The position numbers and the translations under genes were made by a program. A DNA stretch of 64,000 nt. It comes from an uncultured Candidatus Puniceispirillum sp. (lineage in GTDB: Bacteria; Pseudomonadota; Alphaproteobacteria; Puniceispirillales; Puniceispirillaceae). Of the stretch, positions 37,300 through 48,974 are shown in pieces (within the stretch, counting starts at the first letter, position 1; each line of letters starts with the position of its first letter). Where the stretch lies: the NCBI GenBank assembly GCA_905182545.1, contig CAJJBY010000006.1, forward strand, positions 62,001 through 126,000, given 5' to 3'. Under the pieces are notes generated by a model. It ran no database searches, was not told the origin of the DNA, and saw only the letters and a program-made list of their open reading frames with translations.

Positions 37300-39234
37300 A
37301 TGTATTCGCTCATCGTTTTTCTTCCCCTGTTAGGGGCCGTGATTGCGGGCTTGCTAAGTCTTAGCAATCGCGATCGTGCAGCTGAAATCATCACGGTTTC
37401 AGGCCTTTTGCTGTCTTTGCTATTTTCGATTATTGCTTTTGCCAATGTCGCGATTGGCGGGCAGCCGGAAACGGTCAATCTGGCGCGGTGGATTTCATCA
37501 GGTAGCTTTGTTGCCAATTGGAGCCTGCGGTTTGACACTCTGACCGCGGTCATGCTGATCGTTGTGACCGGCGTTTCCTCAATGGTTCATATTTATTCGA
37601 TTGGCTATATGTCGCATGACAATGCGCGGGCACGTTTTATGGCGTATCTAAGCCTATTTACCTTTGCCATGTTGATGCTGGTAACGGCTGACAATCTTGT
37701 ACAGATGTTCTTTGGCTGGGAAGGTGTGGGTGTTGCCTCTTATTTGCTGATTGGTTTTTGGTACAAAAAGGACTCTGCCCATAGCGCGGCAATGAAAGCC
37801 TTTGTTGTGAACCGTGTTGGTGACTTTGGGTTTGCGCTTGGTATTTTGGCGGTTTATGCGCTGTTTGGTTCGGTTCAGTTTGATGTGATTTTTGCGCAAT
37901 CCAGCGTGATTGCCTTAACCGACATCAATTTTCTTGGCTATCGCCTTCCAGCGCTTGAAGTTGCTGGTATTCTTTTATTCATTGGCGCGATGGGCAAATC
38001 AGCCCAGCTTGGCCTTCATACTTGGCTTCCCGATGCGATGGAGGGGCCAACACCTGTTTCTGCGCTGATTCATGCGGCGACAATGGTGACGGCTGGCGTC
38101 TTTATGATCTGCCGTTTGTCGCCAATGCTGGAATATGCGCCGTTTGCGCTGGATGTTATCACTGTGATCGGTGCTTTGACCGCTATTTTCGCGGCAACGG
38201 TTGGCATGACCCAATTCGATATCAAACGTGTTATTGCCTATTCAACCTGCTCGCAACTTGGCTATATGTTTTTTGCGGCTGGCGTTTCGGCCTATCCGGC
38301 AGCGATGTTCCATCTGACAACACACGCATTTTTCAAAGCATTGCTGTTTCTTGGTGCGGGTTCGGTTATTCATGCCATGTCAGATGAGCAGGATCTTCGC
38401 AATATGGGCGGGATTTGGAAAAAAGTGCCGGTTACCTATGCGATGATGTGGATTGGCTCATTGGCACTGGCTGGCTTTCCGTTCTTTGCCGGTTACTATT
38501 CAAAAGACATGATCCTCGAAGCCGCCTATGCCGCGCAGAGCGGGGTTGGCAGCATGGCTTTCTGGCTTGGTTGTCTTGCCGCCTTTTTGACGGCTTTCTA
38601 TAGCTGGCGTTTGCTGATTATGGCGTTTCATGGTGCGCCGCGTGCCAGTGCGCAAGTGATGTCACATGTTCATGAATCACCAAAAGTTATGACTCTGCCA
38701 TTGCTGGTTTTGGCGATTGGTGCGGTGTTTGCCGGTTGGCTTGGCTATGAATTATTTGTTGGCCATGACATGAAACAATTCTGGGGCGCGTCAATTTTCA
38801 TTCTGCCAACACATACGGCAATGGAAGATGCGCATCATGTGCCAACATGGGTCAGGCTTTTGCCAATTGTTCTAGCATCAAGCGGGGTCGCGCTGGCGGT
38901 TCTGTTTTATGCTTACTGGACTTCATTGCCAGCGCGCATTGCGGCGATCTTTTACCCGATCTACCTACTGTTTTACAATAAATGGTATTTTGACGAGCTG
39001 TATGACGCGATCTTTGTTCGCCCTGCGGTGCGGTTTGGTGCCTATTTATGGCAGCGCGGTGATCGCGACACGATTGACGGCTTTGGCCCTGACGGCATGT
39101 CGGCATTCATTTACCGCTTGTCGGGTATGTGTTCGCGGGTGCAAACCGGCTTTGTGTTCCATTACGCCTTTGCCATGCTGATTGGCGTTGTCGTTCTGGT
39201 TAGCTGGTATTATTTACGCTTTAATGGGGCTTAG
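37300..39234 (+). CDS. nuoL: NADH-quinone oxidoreductase subunit L
   Basis: FGWEGVGVASYLLIGFWYKK, HTWLPDAMEGPTPVSALIHAATMVTAGVFM. Confidence 0.98.
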   Translation: MYSLIVFLPLLGAVIAGLLSLSNRDRAAEIITVSGLLLSLLFSIIAFANVAIGGQPETVNLARWISSGSFVANWSLRFDTLTAVMLIVVTGVSSMVHIYSIGYMSHDNARARFMAYLSLFTFAMLMLVTADNLVQMFFGWEGVGVASYLLIGFWYKKDSAHSAAMKAFVVNRVGDFGFALGILAVYALFGSVQFDVIFAQSSVIALTDINFLGYRLPALEVAGILLFIGAMGKSAQLGLHTWLPDAMEGPTPVSALIHAATMVTAGVFMICRLSPMLEYAPFALDVITVIGALTAIFAATVGMTQFDIKRVIAYSTCSQLGYMFFAAGVSAYPAAMFHLTTHAFFKALLFLGAGSVIHAMSDEQDLRNMGGIWKKVPVTYAMMWIGSLALAGFPFFAGYYSKDMILEAAYAAQSGVGSMAFWLGCLAAFLTAFYSWRLLIMAFHGAPRASAQVMSHVHESPKVMTLPLLVLAIGAVFAGWLGYELFVGHDMKQFWGASIFILPTHTAMEDAHHVPTWVRLLPIVLASSGVALAVLFYAYWTSLPARIAAIFYPIYLLFYNKWYFDELYDAIFVRPAVRFGAYLWQRGDRDTIDGFGPDGMSAFIYRLSGMCSRVQTGFVFHYAFAMLIGVVVLVSWYYLRFNGA

Positions 39235-39237
39235 GCA

Positions 39238-40743
39238 ATGATTGATAACTGGCCTATCCTATCTATTGTCACCTTTCTGCCGCTGGCTGGTGTGTTGTTC
39301 TTGCTATTGATCAAGGGTGATGAAAAGGCTTTAGCGCAGAATTCACGCTTTGTTGCGATGTGGGTTTCGGGCTTTACCTTTTTGGTCTCATTGCCATTGC
39401 TGATCGGGTTTGATAGTAGCGTAACCGGCTATCAATTTGAAGAAAAAGCCGTTTGGCTTGCTGGTACTGGCATTGGCTATCATATGGGTGTTGACGGTAT
39501 TTCAATGCCGTTTGTTTTGCTAAGCACGCTTTTGACACCCCTGTCGATTTTGGCAAGCTGGCGCGCCATTACGCATCGTGTTCGTGAATATATGATCGCG
39601 TTCTTGGTGCTGGAAACCATGATGGTTGGCATGTTTGTCTCGCTCGACATGTTGATGTTCTATCTTTTTTTCGAGGCGGTTCTGATCCCGATGTTCCTGA
39701 TCATTGGTATTTGGGGTGGGCCGCGCCGCGTTTATGCCGCGTTTAAATTCTTTTTATATACGCTTCTTGGTTCGGTGCTGATGCTGGTTTGTATGCTAGC
39801 GATGTATATCGATGCTGGTACCACCGACATTCCGGCGCTGACCGCGCATCAATTTGCCGAATCAATGCAGACATGGCTGTTCCTTGGGTTCCTCGCGTCA
39901 TTCGCGGTAAAGGTGCCAATGTGGCCTGTGCATACATGGCTTCCCGATGCGCATGTCGAGGCACCAACCGCAGGATCGATGATTCTGGCAGGTGTTTTGT
40001 TGAAAATGGGCGGCTATGGATTTTTGCGCTTTTCATTGCCGATGTTTCCGCTGGCGTCTGAATTTTTCGCACCTTTGATCTTTACGCTATCAATCATTGC
40101 GGTGATTTACACATCGCTGGTGGCGTTGGCGCAATCAGATATGAAAAAGATGATTGCCTATTCATCGGTTGCGCATATGGGGTTTGTGACGATTGGCATT
40201 TTCACCATGACCGAACAGGGCATTGCTGGTGCGATGTTCCAGATGATCAGCCATGGTTTGGTTTCAGCCGCCTTGTTCTTTAGCGTTGGCGTTGTCTATG
40301 ACCGGCTTCATACGCGAGAAATCAACGCCTATGGCGGTGTGGCGGCCGTGATGCCGCGCTATGCCGTGTTTTTCATGTTTATGATGCTGGCATCGGTTGG
40401 CCTGCCCGGAACCAGTGGTTTTGTTGGTGAAATGCTGGTGCTGGTTGGCGCATGGCATGCCAGCAGTTGGGTTGCCTTCTTTACCGCAACCGGTCTTGTT
40501 CTTGGCGCAACCTATATGCTGTGGCTTTATCGGCGCGTGATGTTTGGTGCCATTGTCAATGATCAGGTCAAGGCGATGGAACCAATGCAGATGCGCGAAT
40601 TTTCGATTTTTCTGCCATTGACCTTTCTGGTGTTACTGTTCGGGGTTTATCCGATGGCGCTTTTGGATGTGATGGCCGTGTCGATCCAGTTTGTGCTGGA
40701 TGGTCTGTCGGCAAGTGGTTTGTCATTACTGGCAGAAAATTAA
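39238..40743 (+). CDS. nuoM: NADH-quinone oxidoreductase subunit M
   Basis: [50 protein letters not shown]. Confidence 0.98.
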   Translation: MIDNWPILSIVTFLPLAGVLFLLLIKGDEKALAQNSRFVAMWVSGFTFLVSLPLLIGFDSSVTGYQFEEKAVWLAGTGIGYHMGVDGISMPFVLLSTLLTPLSILASWRAITHRVREYMIAFLVLETMMVGMFVSLDMLMFYLFFEAVLIPMFLIIGIWGGPRRVYAAFKFFLYTLLGSVLMLVCMLAMYIDAGTTDIPALTAHQFAESMQTWLFLGFLASFAVKVPMWPVHTWLPDAHVEAPTAGSMILAGVLLKMGGYGFLRFSLPMFPLASEFFAPLIFTLSIIAVIYTSLVALAQSDMKKMIAYSSVAHMGFVTIGIFTMTEQGIAGAMFQMISHGLVSAALFFSVGVVYDRLHTREINAYGGVAAVMPRYAVFFMFMMLASVGLPGTSGFVGEMLVLVGAWHASSWVAFFTATGLVLGATYMLWLYRRVMFGAIVNDQVKAMEPMQMREFSIFLPLTFLVLLFGVYPMALLDVMAVSIQFVLDGLSASGLSLLAEN

Positions 40744-40762
40744 GGTTTTCTGAGGACATAAA

Positions 40763-42217
40763 ATGATTTTTGATCTAGCTGATATCCTGCCTGCCTTGCC
40801 TGAAATGATTCTGGCGACCTTGGCGCTTGTTCTAGTTCTTGTCGCGGCGTATGGCGGCGAGGGAGCCCAAAATGCGAAGCGTGTAACGCGCATCGCCCTT
40901 GGCGGCATTGTGCTGGCACTGATGTTGATATGGTCGGGAACGGCGGCTGATGCAACCGCCTTTGGCGGCATGTTCAAGGCTGACAGCTTTGCCAGCTATA
41001 TGAAAATTCTGGTTCTTCTTGGCACTTTTGGCGCGCTGTATATGTCGATTACGCCGCTTGCCAAGGATGATATCAACAAGCCTGAATTTGCGCTTCTTGT
41101 TGTGCTGGCACTTGTTGGCATGATGCTGATGATTTCAGCCAATGATCTGATGTCGCTTTACATGGCGGTTGAACTACAGTCATTGCCACTTTATGTGGTG
41201 GCTGCGATGCGCACTAATTCATTGCGTTCATCCGAGGCTGGATTGAAATATTTTCTGCTTGGTGCCTTGTCATCAGGCATGCTTCTTTATGGCGCGTCGC
41301 TCGTCTATGGCTTTGCTGGCACCACCAGCTTTTCCGGCATTGCCGCGGCAGTATCCGTCGATCAATTGCCACTGGCCTTTATTGTTGGCATGGTCTTTAT
41401 GGTTTCGGGCATCGCGTTTAAGATTTCTGCCGCGCCGTTCCATATGTGGACACCTGATGTTTATGAAGGCTCGCCAAGTCCGGTAACAGCATTGTTTGCG
41501 ATTGCGCCAAAAGTGGCGGCAATGGCGCTGATGATGCGGCTGACCTATGGTGCCTTTGGCGCGATTGAGGTCGAATGGTCACAGGTTTTGATTGCATTAT
41601 CGATTGCATCAATGATTGTTGGTGCGCTTGGGGCGATTATGCAGCGCGATATCAAACGCATGATGGCCTATTCATCGATTGCCCATATGGGATATGCGCT
41701 TGCCGGATTGGCTGCTGGCAGCCATCAAGGTGCGCTAAGCGTGCTGATTTACATGACCGGTTACATCTTTATGGGCGCTGGCAGTTTTGCAATTATTCTG
41801 CTGATGCGGCGTGATGGGCAATCGGCAACACGGATTGCAGATTTACAGGGTTTGTCACGAACTCATCCGATGCTCGCGCTTGGCCTGATGATCATGATGT
41901 TTTCAATGGCCGGGATTCCGCCTTTGGCTGGTTTCTTTGGGAAATGGTATGTGTTTCTGGCGGCGGTCAATGCTGGGCTTGTTCCGCTTGCCGTTATTGG
42001 TGTTGTGATGAGCGTGGTTGGTGCCTTCTATTATTTGCGGATCATTAAGACCATGTATTTTGAAGAAACCGACGAGCCTCTTGATACCGATATGCCGACT
42101 GCCAATAAAACGGTTCTTGGTGTTTCCACTGCGGTGATTTTGCTGTTTTTCCTTGGGCTTAGCCCGTTGCTCGACGCGGCGAATGTGGCGGCAACAGCCC
42201 TGATGACCCAGTTTTAG
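40763..42217 (+). CDS. nuoN: NADH-quinone oxidoreductase subunit N
   Basis: LYMAVELQSLPLYVVAA, FHMWTPDVYEGSPSPVTALFAIAPK. Confidence 0.97.
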   Translation: MIFDLADILPALPEMILATLALVLVLVAAYGGEGAQNAKRVTRIALGGIVLALMLIWSGTAADATAFGGMFKADSFASYMKILVLLGTFGALYMSITPLAKDDINKPEFALLVVLALVGMMLMISANDLMSLYMAVELQSLPLYVVAAMRTNSLRSSEAGLKYFLLGALSSGMLLYGASLVYGFAGTTSFSGIAAAVSVDQLPLAFIVGMVFMVSGIAFKISAAPFHMWTPDVYEGSPSPVTALFAIAPKVAAMALMMRLTYGAFGAIEVEWSQVLIALSIASMIVGALGAIMQRDIKRMMAYSSIAHMGYALAGLAAGSHQGALSVLIYMTGYIFMGAGSFAIILLMRRDGQSATRIADLQGLSRTHPMLALGLMIMMFSMAGIPPLAGFFGKWYVFLAAVNAGLVPLAVIGVVMSVVGAFYYLRIIKTMYFEETDEPLDTDMPTANKTVLGVSTAVILLFFLGLSPLLDAANVAATALMTQF

Positions 42218-42223
42218 GTTCTT

Positions 42224-42991
42224 ATGACAGAACCGCTCAATTGGTCGATTGCAACTGAACAAAGCGCAACATCAACATCTGATCTTGCCAAACGAGCCGC
42301 GGCCAATGGGGTGGCGTCGGGACATGCGTTTCTGGCCATTGAACAGACCGCAGGGCGCGGCCGGCATGGCCGTCATTGGGACTCGCAAAAAGGCGGCATG
42401 TATCTATCGATTCTGCTTCGCCCCAGCGTGCCAGTTGATCAGTGGTTTGCTTTGTCATTTGCCGCGTCACTAGCTGTTTTAGAGTCGGTGCGTGGCCAGC
42501 TTGCCACGCATTTATCATCGGCTGAAATGCCGCAAACGGGTTTGAAATGGCCAAATGATGTGATTGTCGCGGGCGGCAAGATTTCGGGTATCCTGCTTGA
42601 GGTTGAAGGCGAGGCGCTGATTGTCGGAAGCGGGATTAACATCGCGCCAGTCGGGCAGATTGGGTCGCAGAATATTGCACCGATTGCGCTTGCTGATATC
42701 TGGCCTGATGGCGCTGGCGATTTGCCGCAACCTTATGATCTTGCCACCGCCTATCTTGATCGGCTGGAATTCTGGAATGATCGGTTCTGCCAATCGGGTT
42801 TTGGCCCAATTCGTGATGCATGGCTGGAAAACGCGCTGTTTTTGGGTCAGCGCGTTGCCGTTCAGTGCGCTACAAAGGCGCTTTCGGGGGTTTTTCACGA
42901 TCTTGGCATGGACGGCACGATGCTTTTGCTTGATGATTCAGGTCAGACGCGCCATATCACTACAGGTGACGTAAAACTTTTGGGCAGTTAA
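42224..42991 (+). CDS. birA: Biotin--[acetyl-CoA-carboxylase] ligase
   Basis: EQTAGRGRHGRHWDSQKGGMYLSILLRP, LKWPNDV, GKISGILLE. Confidence 0.94.
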   Translation: MTEPLNWSIATEQSATSTSDLAKRAAANGVASGHAFLAIEQTAGRGRHGRHWDSQKGGMYLSILLRPSVPVDQWFALSFAASLAVLESVRGQLATHLSSAEMPQTGLKWPNDVIVAGGKISGILLEVEGEALIVGSGINIAPVGQIGSQNIAPIALADIWPDGAGDLPQPYDLATAYLDRLEFWNDRFCQSGFGPIRDAWLENALFLGQRVAVQCATKALSGVFHDLGMDGTMLLLDDSGQTRHITTGDVKLLGS

Positions 42992-42994
42992 CCA

Positions 42995-43783
42995 ATGCTT
43001 TTGGCAGTAGATTGCGGCAATACCAATATTGTGTTTGCCCTTTATGATGGCGATATCCAGCGGGCAAATTGGCGGATCAGCACAGATCCCAAGCGCAGCG
43101 CGGATGAATATCTTGTCTGGTTAGCCCAGCTGATGACTCTCAAATCACTAGCGGTTGATGAAGTTACCGACATGATCATTGCCAGTGTTGTGCCTGAGGT
43201 GCAGCCAAAATTGATCAATCTGGCATCGCGCGGCTTTGGCATCGTGCCGCAGGTCGTTGGTGACAGCGACATTGATCTTGGCATTGATATTCATATTGAC
43301 CGGCCCGATCAGGCTGGTGCTGACCGTCTTGTCAATGCCGTGGCGGCGCGTGACTTTCATGATTTGCCAGCGATCATTCTTGATTTCGGCACAGCAACAA
43401 CATTTGACCTGATCGGCAAGGGCGGTGCCTATCAAGGCGGCATAATTGCGCCCGGGGTTAATTTGTCAGTTGAGGCGCTCTATATGGCGGCGGCGCGTTT
43501 GCCGCGCCTTGCGGTTGAACCTTGGGCGGATGATATGCCGGTTCTGGGAAAAGATACGGTTAGTGCCATGCATTCAGGCATTTTTTGGGGATATGTCAGC
43601 ATGGTCGAAGGATTAATCGAGCGGTTGCGCCGTGATCATGGTAAGGATCTACCTGCTATTGCCACTGGCGGTCTAGCGCCGTTATTCGCTGAACATGTCA
43701 AAGCGATATCAATCGTTGATCCCGATCTTACCCTTAAAGGGTTGGTTCGCATTCACGCCCAAAATAAAACTGAACCCAAATAA
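42995..43783 (+). CDS. coaX: Type III pantothenate kinase
   Basis: LLAVDCGNTNIVFALYDG, GADRLVNAVAA, DFGTATTFDLI. Confidence 0.95.
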   Translation: MLLAVDCGNTNIVFALYDGDIQRANWRISTDPKRSADEYLVWLAQLMTLKSLAVDEVTDMIIASVVPEVQPKLINLASRGFGIVPQVVGDSDIDLGIDIHIDRPDQAGADRLVNAVAARDFHDLPAIILDFGTATTFDLIGKGGAYQGGIIAPGVNLSVEALYMAAARLPRLAVEPWADDMPVLGKDTVSAMHSGIFWGYVSMVEGLIERLRRDHGKDLPAIATGGLAPLFAEHVKAISIVDPDLTLKGLVRIHAQNKTEPK

Positions 43784-43829
43784 GACTGAAGATAAACCAA
43801 ACTCGTAAAATAAAAGTAAGGCCCTGTTT

Positions 43830-45506
43830 ATGAATTATGCAAAAGATGATCTGCTGTTTGCGCCCTTAGGCGGATCTGGCGAGATTGGCATGAATGTCAA
43901 TCTTTACCATTATCAAGACAGCTGGATCATGGTTGATCTTGGCATTTCCTTTCCTGATGAAAGCACCCCTGGTGTTGATGTTATTCTTCCTGATTTGAAA
44001 TTCATTGCCGACCGGCGCGATAAATTGGCTGGTCTTGTGCTGACCCATGGCCATGAAGATCATATAGGCGCAATCCCCTATCTATGGAGCCAACTTGGTT
44101 GCCCAATCTATGGCAGCGCCTTTACCCTTGCGCTATTGCGGCGCAAGCTTGCCGAGTCACGCGGTGATTTTGACATAAAGCTTCATGAAATTGGCATGAA
44201 TGCGCCGTTTAAACTTGGCGCATTTGAGATTGAAATGGTGGCGTTAAACCATTCAATTCCAGATCCGGCAGCGCTTGCCATCCGCACCGACGCTGGCACA
44301 ATTTTTCATACAGGCGACTGGAAATTCGACAAAACGCCGGTTCTTGGTACCGATACTGACGCACCGCGTCTTGCCGCCATTGGTGATGAGGGGGTCTTGG
44401 CACTTGTTGGGGATTCGACCAATGCCATGGTTGACGGGCGCACCGGATCTGAAAGTGACGCCAAGGCGGGATTAACAGCGGCTATTGCCAAAGCAACCGG
44501 ACGGGTGGCCATCACCTGTTTTGCCAGTAATGTCGCCCGGATCGACTCGATCTGCAAGGCGGCCAAAGCCAATGGCCGATCAGTGGCAATTGTCGGGCGG
44601 GCGCTTAATCGGGCGATTTCGGCCGCGCGTGAGGTTGGTTATCTTGCCGATTTGCCAGACCTGGTACCCGAAGGGGATGTTGATTTATTGCCGCGCCATT
44701 CGATTGTGATTGTTTGTACCGGCACCCAAGGCGAGCCGCGTGCAGCCATGGCGCGTATTGCCGCGGCGGCGCATGAATCCATCAGCCTTGAGGCGGGTGA
44801 TACCGTTATCTATTCATCACGGCAAATTCCGGGGAATGAAAATGCCATTGCGCGGGTTCAAGATGTGCTAATCCGGCGCAAAATTCACCTTGTGACCGAT
44901 CAGGACGCGCTGGTTCATGTGTCGGGGCATCCTTCGCGCGATGAAATGATCGAAATGTATGGTCTGATCCGGCCGAAAATCGCCATTCCAGTTCACGGAA
45001 CCGCGCGGCATTTGCTGGCGCATGCGGCCTTGGCTGACTCCTGTCAGGTTTCGCAAACAATCCTTCCTGATAATGGTGTGGTGATCCGGTTGAATGGCGA
45101 TAGGGCTGGCATCATTGATCATGTTCATACCGGGGCTTTGACCGCCGAAAAGGGCAATATCATCGAATTGCAGGCTGATATGATGCGGGCAAGGCGGCGG
45201 ATGCTATGGAATGGTGTTGTTACCGCTTCGGTGATCTTGAACAAGGCAGGGGCGCTTTGCACCGTGCCAAGCATTGCGCAAAGCGGCCTTGGTGATGGTG
45301 ATGTCGCAGGCGACTATGTTGCGGCGGCGTCGATTGCGGTTGAAGATGCGATTGAAATTCTGGGCAAAACAGCACGGCGCAATGATGCATCGGTTGAAGA
45401 TGTTGTTTCGCAGGCCATGCGGCGGGTTGCGCGGTCAATGTTCGGCTTGCGGCCAATCGCGCAGGTTCATATCATGCGGGTAGGCGAAGAGGATTTACGA
45501 GCATGA
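43830..45506 (+). CDS. rnj: Ribonuclease J
   Basis: GGSGEIGMNVNLY, LVLTHGHEDHIGAIPYL, VSGHPSRDEMIEMYGLIRPKIAIPVHGT. Confidence 0.95.
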   Translation: MNYAKDDLLFAPLGGSGEIGMNVNLYHYQDSWIMVDLGISFPDESTPGVDVILPDLKFIADRRDKLAGLVLTHGHEDHIGAIPYLWSQLGCPIYGSAFTLALLRRKLAESRGDFDIKLHEIGMNAPFKLGAFEIEMVALNHSIPDPAALAIRTDAGTIFHTGDWKFDKTPVLGTDTDAPRLAAIGDEGVLALVGDSTNAMVDGRTGSESDAKAGLTAAIAKATGRVAITCFASNVARIDSICKAAKANGRSVAIVGRALNRAISAAREVGYLADLPDLVPEGDVDLLPRHSIVIVCTGTQGEPRAAMARIAAAAHESISLEAGDTVIYSSRQIPGNENAIARVQDVLIRRKIHLVTDQDALVHVSGHPSRDEMIEMYGLIRPKIAIPVHGTARHLLAHAALADSCQVSQTILPDNGVVIRLNGDRAGIIDHVHTGALTAEKGNIIELQADMMRARRRMLWNGVVTASVILNKAGALCTVPSIAQSGLGDGDVAGDYVAAASIAVEDAIEILGKTARRNDASVEDVVSQAMRRVARSMFGLRPIAQVHIMRVGEEDLRA

Positions 45507-45925
45507 TTGGAAATATAAATCATATTGCGATTGTCGTTCCCGATCTTGACGTGGCGGCCGCACATTGGCGCGATATGCTTGGCGCCGAGGTTAGCCAAGC
45601 GCAAACATTGCCTGAACATGGCGTGCGGATTGTATTTGTGCGCTCGGCCAATGGTCAGGTTGAATTGATGGAGCCTTTTGGCGAGGCCTCGCCAATTGCC
45701 GGATTCTTAAAGCGTAACCCTGATGGTGGCATGCATCATATCTGTTATGAGGTCGACGATATTGATCAAGCAAGCGCCAAGCTAGAGGCAAAGGGCGCGC
45801 GGGTGCTTGGTGACGGCAATGTGAAAACTGGTGCACATGGCAATCCAGTGTTGTTTTTGCACCCAAAGGATTTTAACGGCACGCTTATCGAATTAGAACA
45901 GGTTACCGAAAGTGGGGCGCATTAG
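45503..45925 (+). CDS. mce: Methylmalonyl-CoA epimerase (VOC family)
   Basis: INHIAIVVPDLDVAAAHWRDMLGAEVS, GGMHHICYEVDDI, GTLIELEQV. Confidence 0.93.
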   Translation: MIGNINHIAIVVPDLDVAAAHWRDMLGAEVSQAQTLPEHGVRIVFVRSANGQVELMEPFGEASPIAGFLKRNPDGGMHHICYEVDDIDQASAKLEAKGARVLGDGNVKTGAHGNPVLFLHPKDFNGTLIELEQVTESGAH

Positions 45926-46162
45926 ATGGATATTGTTTCAGGAATCGTGGTTTTTATTCTGCTATGGTGGTGGGTGTTCTTTATGACCTTGCCATTTGGC
46001 GTGAAGACGCCTGATTCGGTTGAGATTGGCCATGCCACATCAGCACCAGAAAAACCAATGCTTTGGCGCAAGGCGATGATTGCCACGATTATTGCGTCAA
46101 TCTTATTTGCCATCGTGTTTTGGGTGATTGATTCGGGCTTGCTGTCGCTTGATCAGCTATAA
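45926..46162 (+). CDS. DUF1467-family membrane protein
   Basis: WWWVFFMTLPFGVKTPDSVEIGHATSAPEKPMLWRKAMIATIIAS, adjacent to mce. Confidence 0.85.
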   Translation: MDIVSGIVVFILLWWWVFFMTLPFGVKTPDSVEIGHATSAPEKPMLWRKAMIATIIASILFAIVFWVIDSGLLSLDQL

Positions 46163-46253
46163 GCCTTGGCCGTTATAAAGGCGGCGGGCATGTTAAGGCG
46201 GCGGTATTTGCCAATTTACCTAGATAATGCCCCAGATTTTGGCCAAAAGAAAA

Positions 46254-46277
46254 GCAAGGCTTACGCCTTGCCTTTTT
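46254..46277 (+). terminator. Rho-independent terminator after nuo-mce-DUF1467 block
   Basis: GCAAGGC-TTAC-GCCTTGC followed by CTTTTT. Confidence 0.85.
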
Positions 46278-46584
46278 CAATCACTGATCTTGATGCCAGT
46301 GTTTGCTCTCCCTAAACCCGGTCTTGGCAACCTGTTATAAAAACGTTAGGAAACTTTCATCGGCTTGTCGACATAAAATTCACGAAAATCCTTTAAAACA
46401 GACAAAAATTCGCCTATTAGCCTTGCCGGAAATAAAATTGGTTTGTTCAGCGGCGCTAAGGGACGCAGTTTTTGCCAGAAGTTCGTTTATCTTTGTGTTT
46501 GGCCAAAAAACCATGTTATCAGACAATTATGGTATAAACGCTGACTTTGTCGGCTGGCCTGTTGGCAGAAGGGACAACAGAATA

Positions 46585-47049
46585 ATGCAAAAAGAAACAA
46601 TTTATCTGGCGTCAGACCATGCTGGATGTGAGCTGAAAGCCGCTGTTTGTTCGCATCTCGATGCTGCTCGATATCAAATTGTTGACCTTGGGCCAGATCA
46701 GGGTGAGTCGGTTGATTATCCTGATTATGGTGTCAAATTGGCGATGGCGTTAAAGGATGACACAGCCGCGCGTGGCATTGCCATTTGTGGAAGCGGTATC
46801 GGCATTTCGATTGGGGTAAACCGGTTTTCATGGGTGCGGGCGGCACTTGTCAGTACTGCCGAAGCGGCTAGCCTGTCACGCCAGCATAATGATGCGAATG
46901 TTTTAGCTTTGGGCGAACGGTTGATTGATCGGGCATTAGCACTTACATGTGTTGAAGCGTTTTTGGGCACTGCCTTTGAAGGTGGTCGTCATCAGCGGCG
47001 GGTAGATAAATTAACCGCGATTGGTAATGATCGTTTAGACTTGGAATAG
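46585..47049 (+). CDS. rpiB: Ribose-5-phosphate isomerase B
   Basis: IYLASDHAGCELKA, AICGSGIGISIGVNRF, NDANVLALGER. ATG at 46585; the ORF track extends the N-terminus to 46303 without homology support. Confidence 0.92.
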   Translation: MQKETIYLASDHAGCELKAAVCSHLDAARYQIVDLGPDQGESVDYPDYGVKLAMALKDDTAARGIAICGSGIGISIGVNRFSWVRAALVSTAEAASLSRQHNDANVLALGERLIDRALALTCVEAFLGTAFEGGRHQRRVDKLTAIGNDRLDLE

Positions 47050-47152
47050 GCTTGCAATAGTGATTGCCGGTTTTATGTGTTTATAAAGTAGACTGATGCC
47101 GCTTGGGTCATGGGTTTGACCGTGGTAAGGCATATTTTTGAGGAGACGAAAG

Positions 47153-48457
47153 ATGGACGAATTTGGTAATGCGCAAGCTGCGATGAAAATGGACGGTTTT
47201 TTCAGCAATACTTTGGCGCAAAGCGACCCTGAAGTGGCTGCTGCGATCAGTGATGAATTGGTACGCCAGCAAGATCAAATCGAAATGATTGCCTCGGAAA
47301 ACATTGTCAGCACCGCGGTCATGGAAGCCCAAGGGTCTGTCCTGACCAATAAATATGCCGAAGGCTATTCAGGCCGTCGCTATTACGGCGGTTGCGAGCA
47401 TGTTGATGTGATCGAAACATTGGCAATCGAGCGCGCCAAGAAATTGTTCAATTGTAATTTTGTCAATGTGCAGCCGCATTCGGGCGCGCAAGCGAATCAA
47501 GCTGTTTTCCTAAGCTTGCTTAAGCCGGGCGATACCATTCTTGGCATGTCATTGGCGGCGGGTGGTCATCTGACACATGGCGCCGCGCCAAATCTGTCTG
47601 GTAAATGGTTCAATGCAATCCAATATGGTGTGGATGAAGCCACGGCGCAGGTGGATTTTGATGAATTACAGCGGCTTGCCTTAGAGCATAAGCCCAAAAT
47701 GATTCTTGCTGGTGGATCGGCCTATCCGCGGACATTGGATTTTGCCGCATTCCGTAAGATTGCAGATTCGGTTGGTGCCTATTTCATGGTTGATATGGCG
47801 CATATCTCGGGTCTGGTTGCCGCTGGTGCGCATCCAAGCCCGATCGAGCATGCGCATGTAGTCACCTCGACCACGCACAAAACATTGCGGGCGTCACGCG
47901 GCGGCTTGATCCTGACCAATGATGAGGCACTTGCCAAAAAATTCAATTCAGCCGTTTTCCCTGGCTTGCAAGGCGGCCCATTGATGCATGCCATTGCTGG
48001 CAAGGCGGTTGCCTTTGGCGAGGCGCTTCGCCCTGAATTCAAGGCCTATACAAATATGGTTGTCAGCAATGCGCGTATCCTTGCCGAAACATTGATTTTG
48101 CGCGGTGTGTCCATCGTTTCAGGCGGTACTGATACCCATGTTGTTCTTGTCGATCTTCGGCCAAAGGGTTTGACCGGTAACGTGACCGAGCTATCGCTTG
48201 AGAATGCCGGTATCACCTGTAACAAAAACGGCATTCCGTTTGATCCGCAGCCACCGGCAGTGACATCGGGCGTTCGTCTAGGCGCGCCTGCTGGAACAAC
48301 ACGCGGCTTTGGCAATGACGAATTTGTGAAGATTGGTCATCTGATCGGTGATGTTCTTGATGGGCTGGCGCAAAATGCCGAGGATAACAAAGCGGTTGAG
48401 GCGCGTGTACGTGAAGAAGTGCGCACATTATGTCGGGCTTTCCCAATCTATCAATAG
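47153..48457 (+). CDS. glyA: Serine hydroxymethyltransferase
   Basis: [60 protein letters not shown]. Confidence 0.98.
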   Translation: MDEFGNAQAAMKMDGFFSNTLAQSDPEVAAAISDELVRQQDQIEMIASENIVSTAVMEAQGSVLTNKYAEGYSGRRYYGGCEHVDVIETLAIERAKKLFNCNFVNVQPHSGAQANQAVFLSLLKPGDTILGMSLAAGGHLTHGAAPNLSGKWFNAIQYGVDEATAQVDFDELQRLALEHKPKMILAGGSAYPRTLDFAAFRKIADSVGAYFMVDMAHISGLVAAGAHPSPIEHAHVVTSTTHKTLRASRGGLILTNDEALAKKFNSAVFPGLQGGPLMHAIAGKAVAFGEALRPEFKAYTNMVVSNARILAETLILRGVSIVSGGTDTHVVLVDLRPKGLTGNVTELSLENAGITCNKNGIPFDPQPPAVTSGVRLGAPAGTTRGFGNDEFVKIGHLIGDVLDGLAQNAEDNKAVEARVREEVRTLCRAFPIYQ

Positions 48458-48521
48458 TGTGTACACTTATCGCATACACCAGATGTTGTTTGCTATTTCC
48501 GAATTAGGGTAGTGTGATACG

Positions 48522-48974
48522 ATGATTTGTCCGTTTTGCGGTAACGAAGATACACAGGTAAAGGATTCACGCCCTGCCGAAGATGGCGGGGCGATCCGAC
48601 GCCGGCGCTTGTGCGGGAAATGTGACGCCAGATTCACCACCTTTGAACGGGTGCAAATCCGCGAAATAACGTTGGTCAAACGTGATGGTCGTAAATCCAT
48701 TTTTGACCGTGAAAAGCTGGAACGGTCATTCGATATTGCCCTTCGCAAACGCGATGTTGATGCCGAAGCCGTCGCTATGGCGATCAATGATATCGTCCGT
48801 CAGCTAGAAAGCCATGCCGATGGCGACGTGCCAAGTTCGCGTGTTGGTGAATTGGTGATGGCAGCATTGTACAAGCTGGATCAGGTCGGCTATGTCCGCT
48901 ATGCGTCAGTATATCGTAACTTCCGAGAGGCCAAGGATTTTGAAGCCTTTGTCGAAAAAGAGCTTGGTGAGTAA
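48522..48974 (+). CDS. nrdR: Transcriptional repressor NrdR
   Basis: [42 protein letters not shown]. Confidence 0.97.
   Translation: MICPFCGNEDTQVKDSRPAEDGGAIRRRRLCGKCDARFTTFERVQIREITLVKRDGRKSIFDREKLERSFDIALRKRDVDAEAVAMAINDIVRQLESHADGDVPSSRVGELVMAALYKLDQVGYVRYASVYRNFREAKDFEAFVEKELGE

Noticed and set aside
46303-46584. N-terminal extension of RpiB in the ORF track
   Set aside because: RpiB homology begins at MQKETIYLASDHAGCELKA (46585); upstream is intergenic, following a terminator.
48460-48482. GTGTACAC palindrome upstream of nrdR as an NrdR box
   Set aside because: Does not match the full NrdR-box consensus or paired spacing; too short to call.
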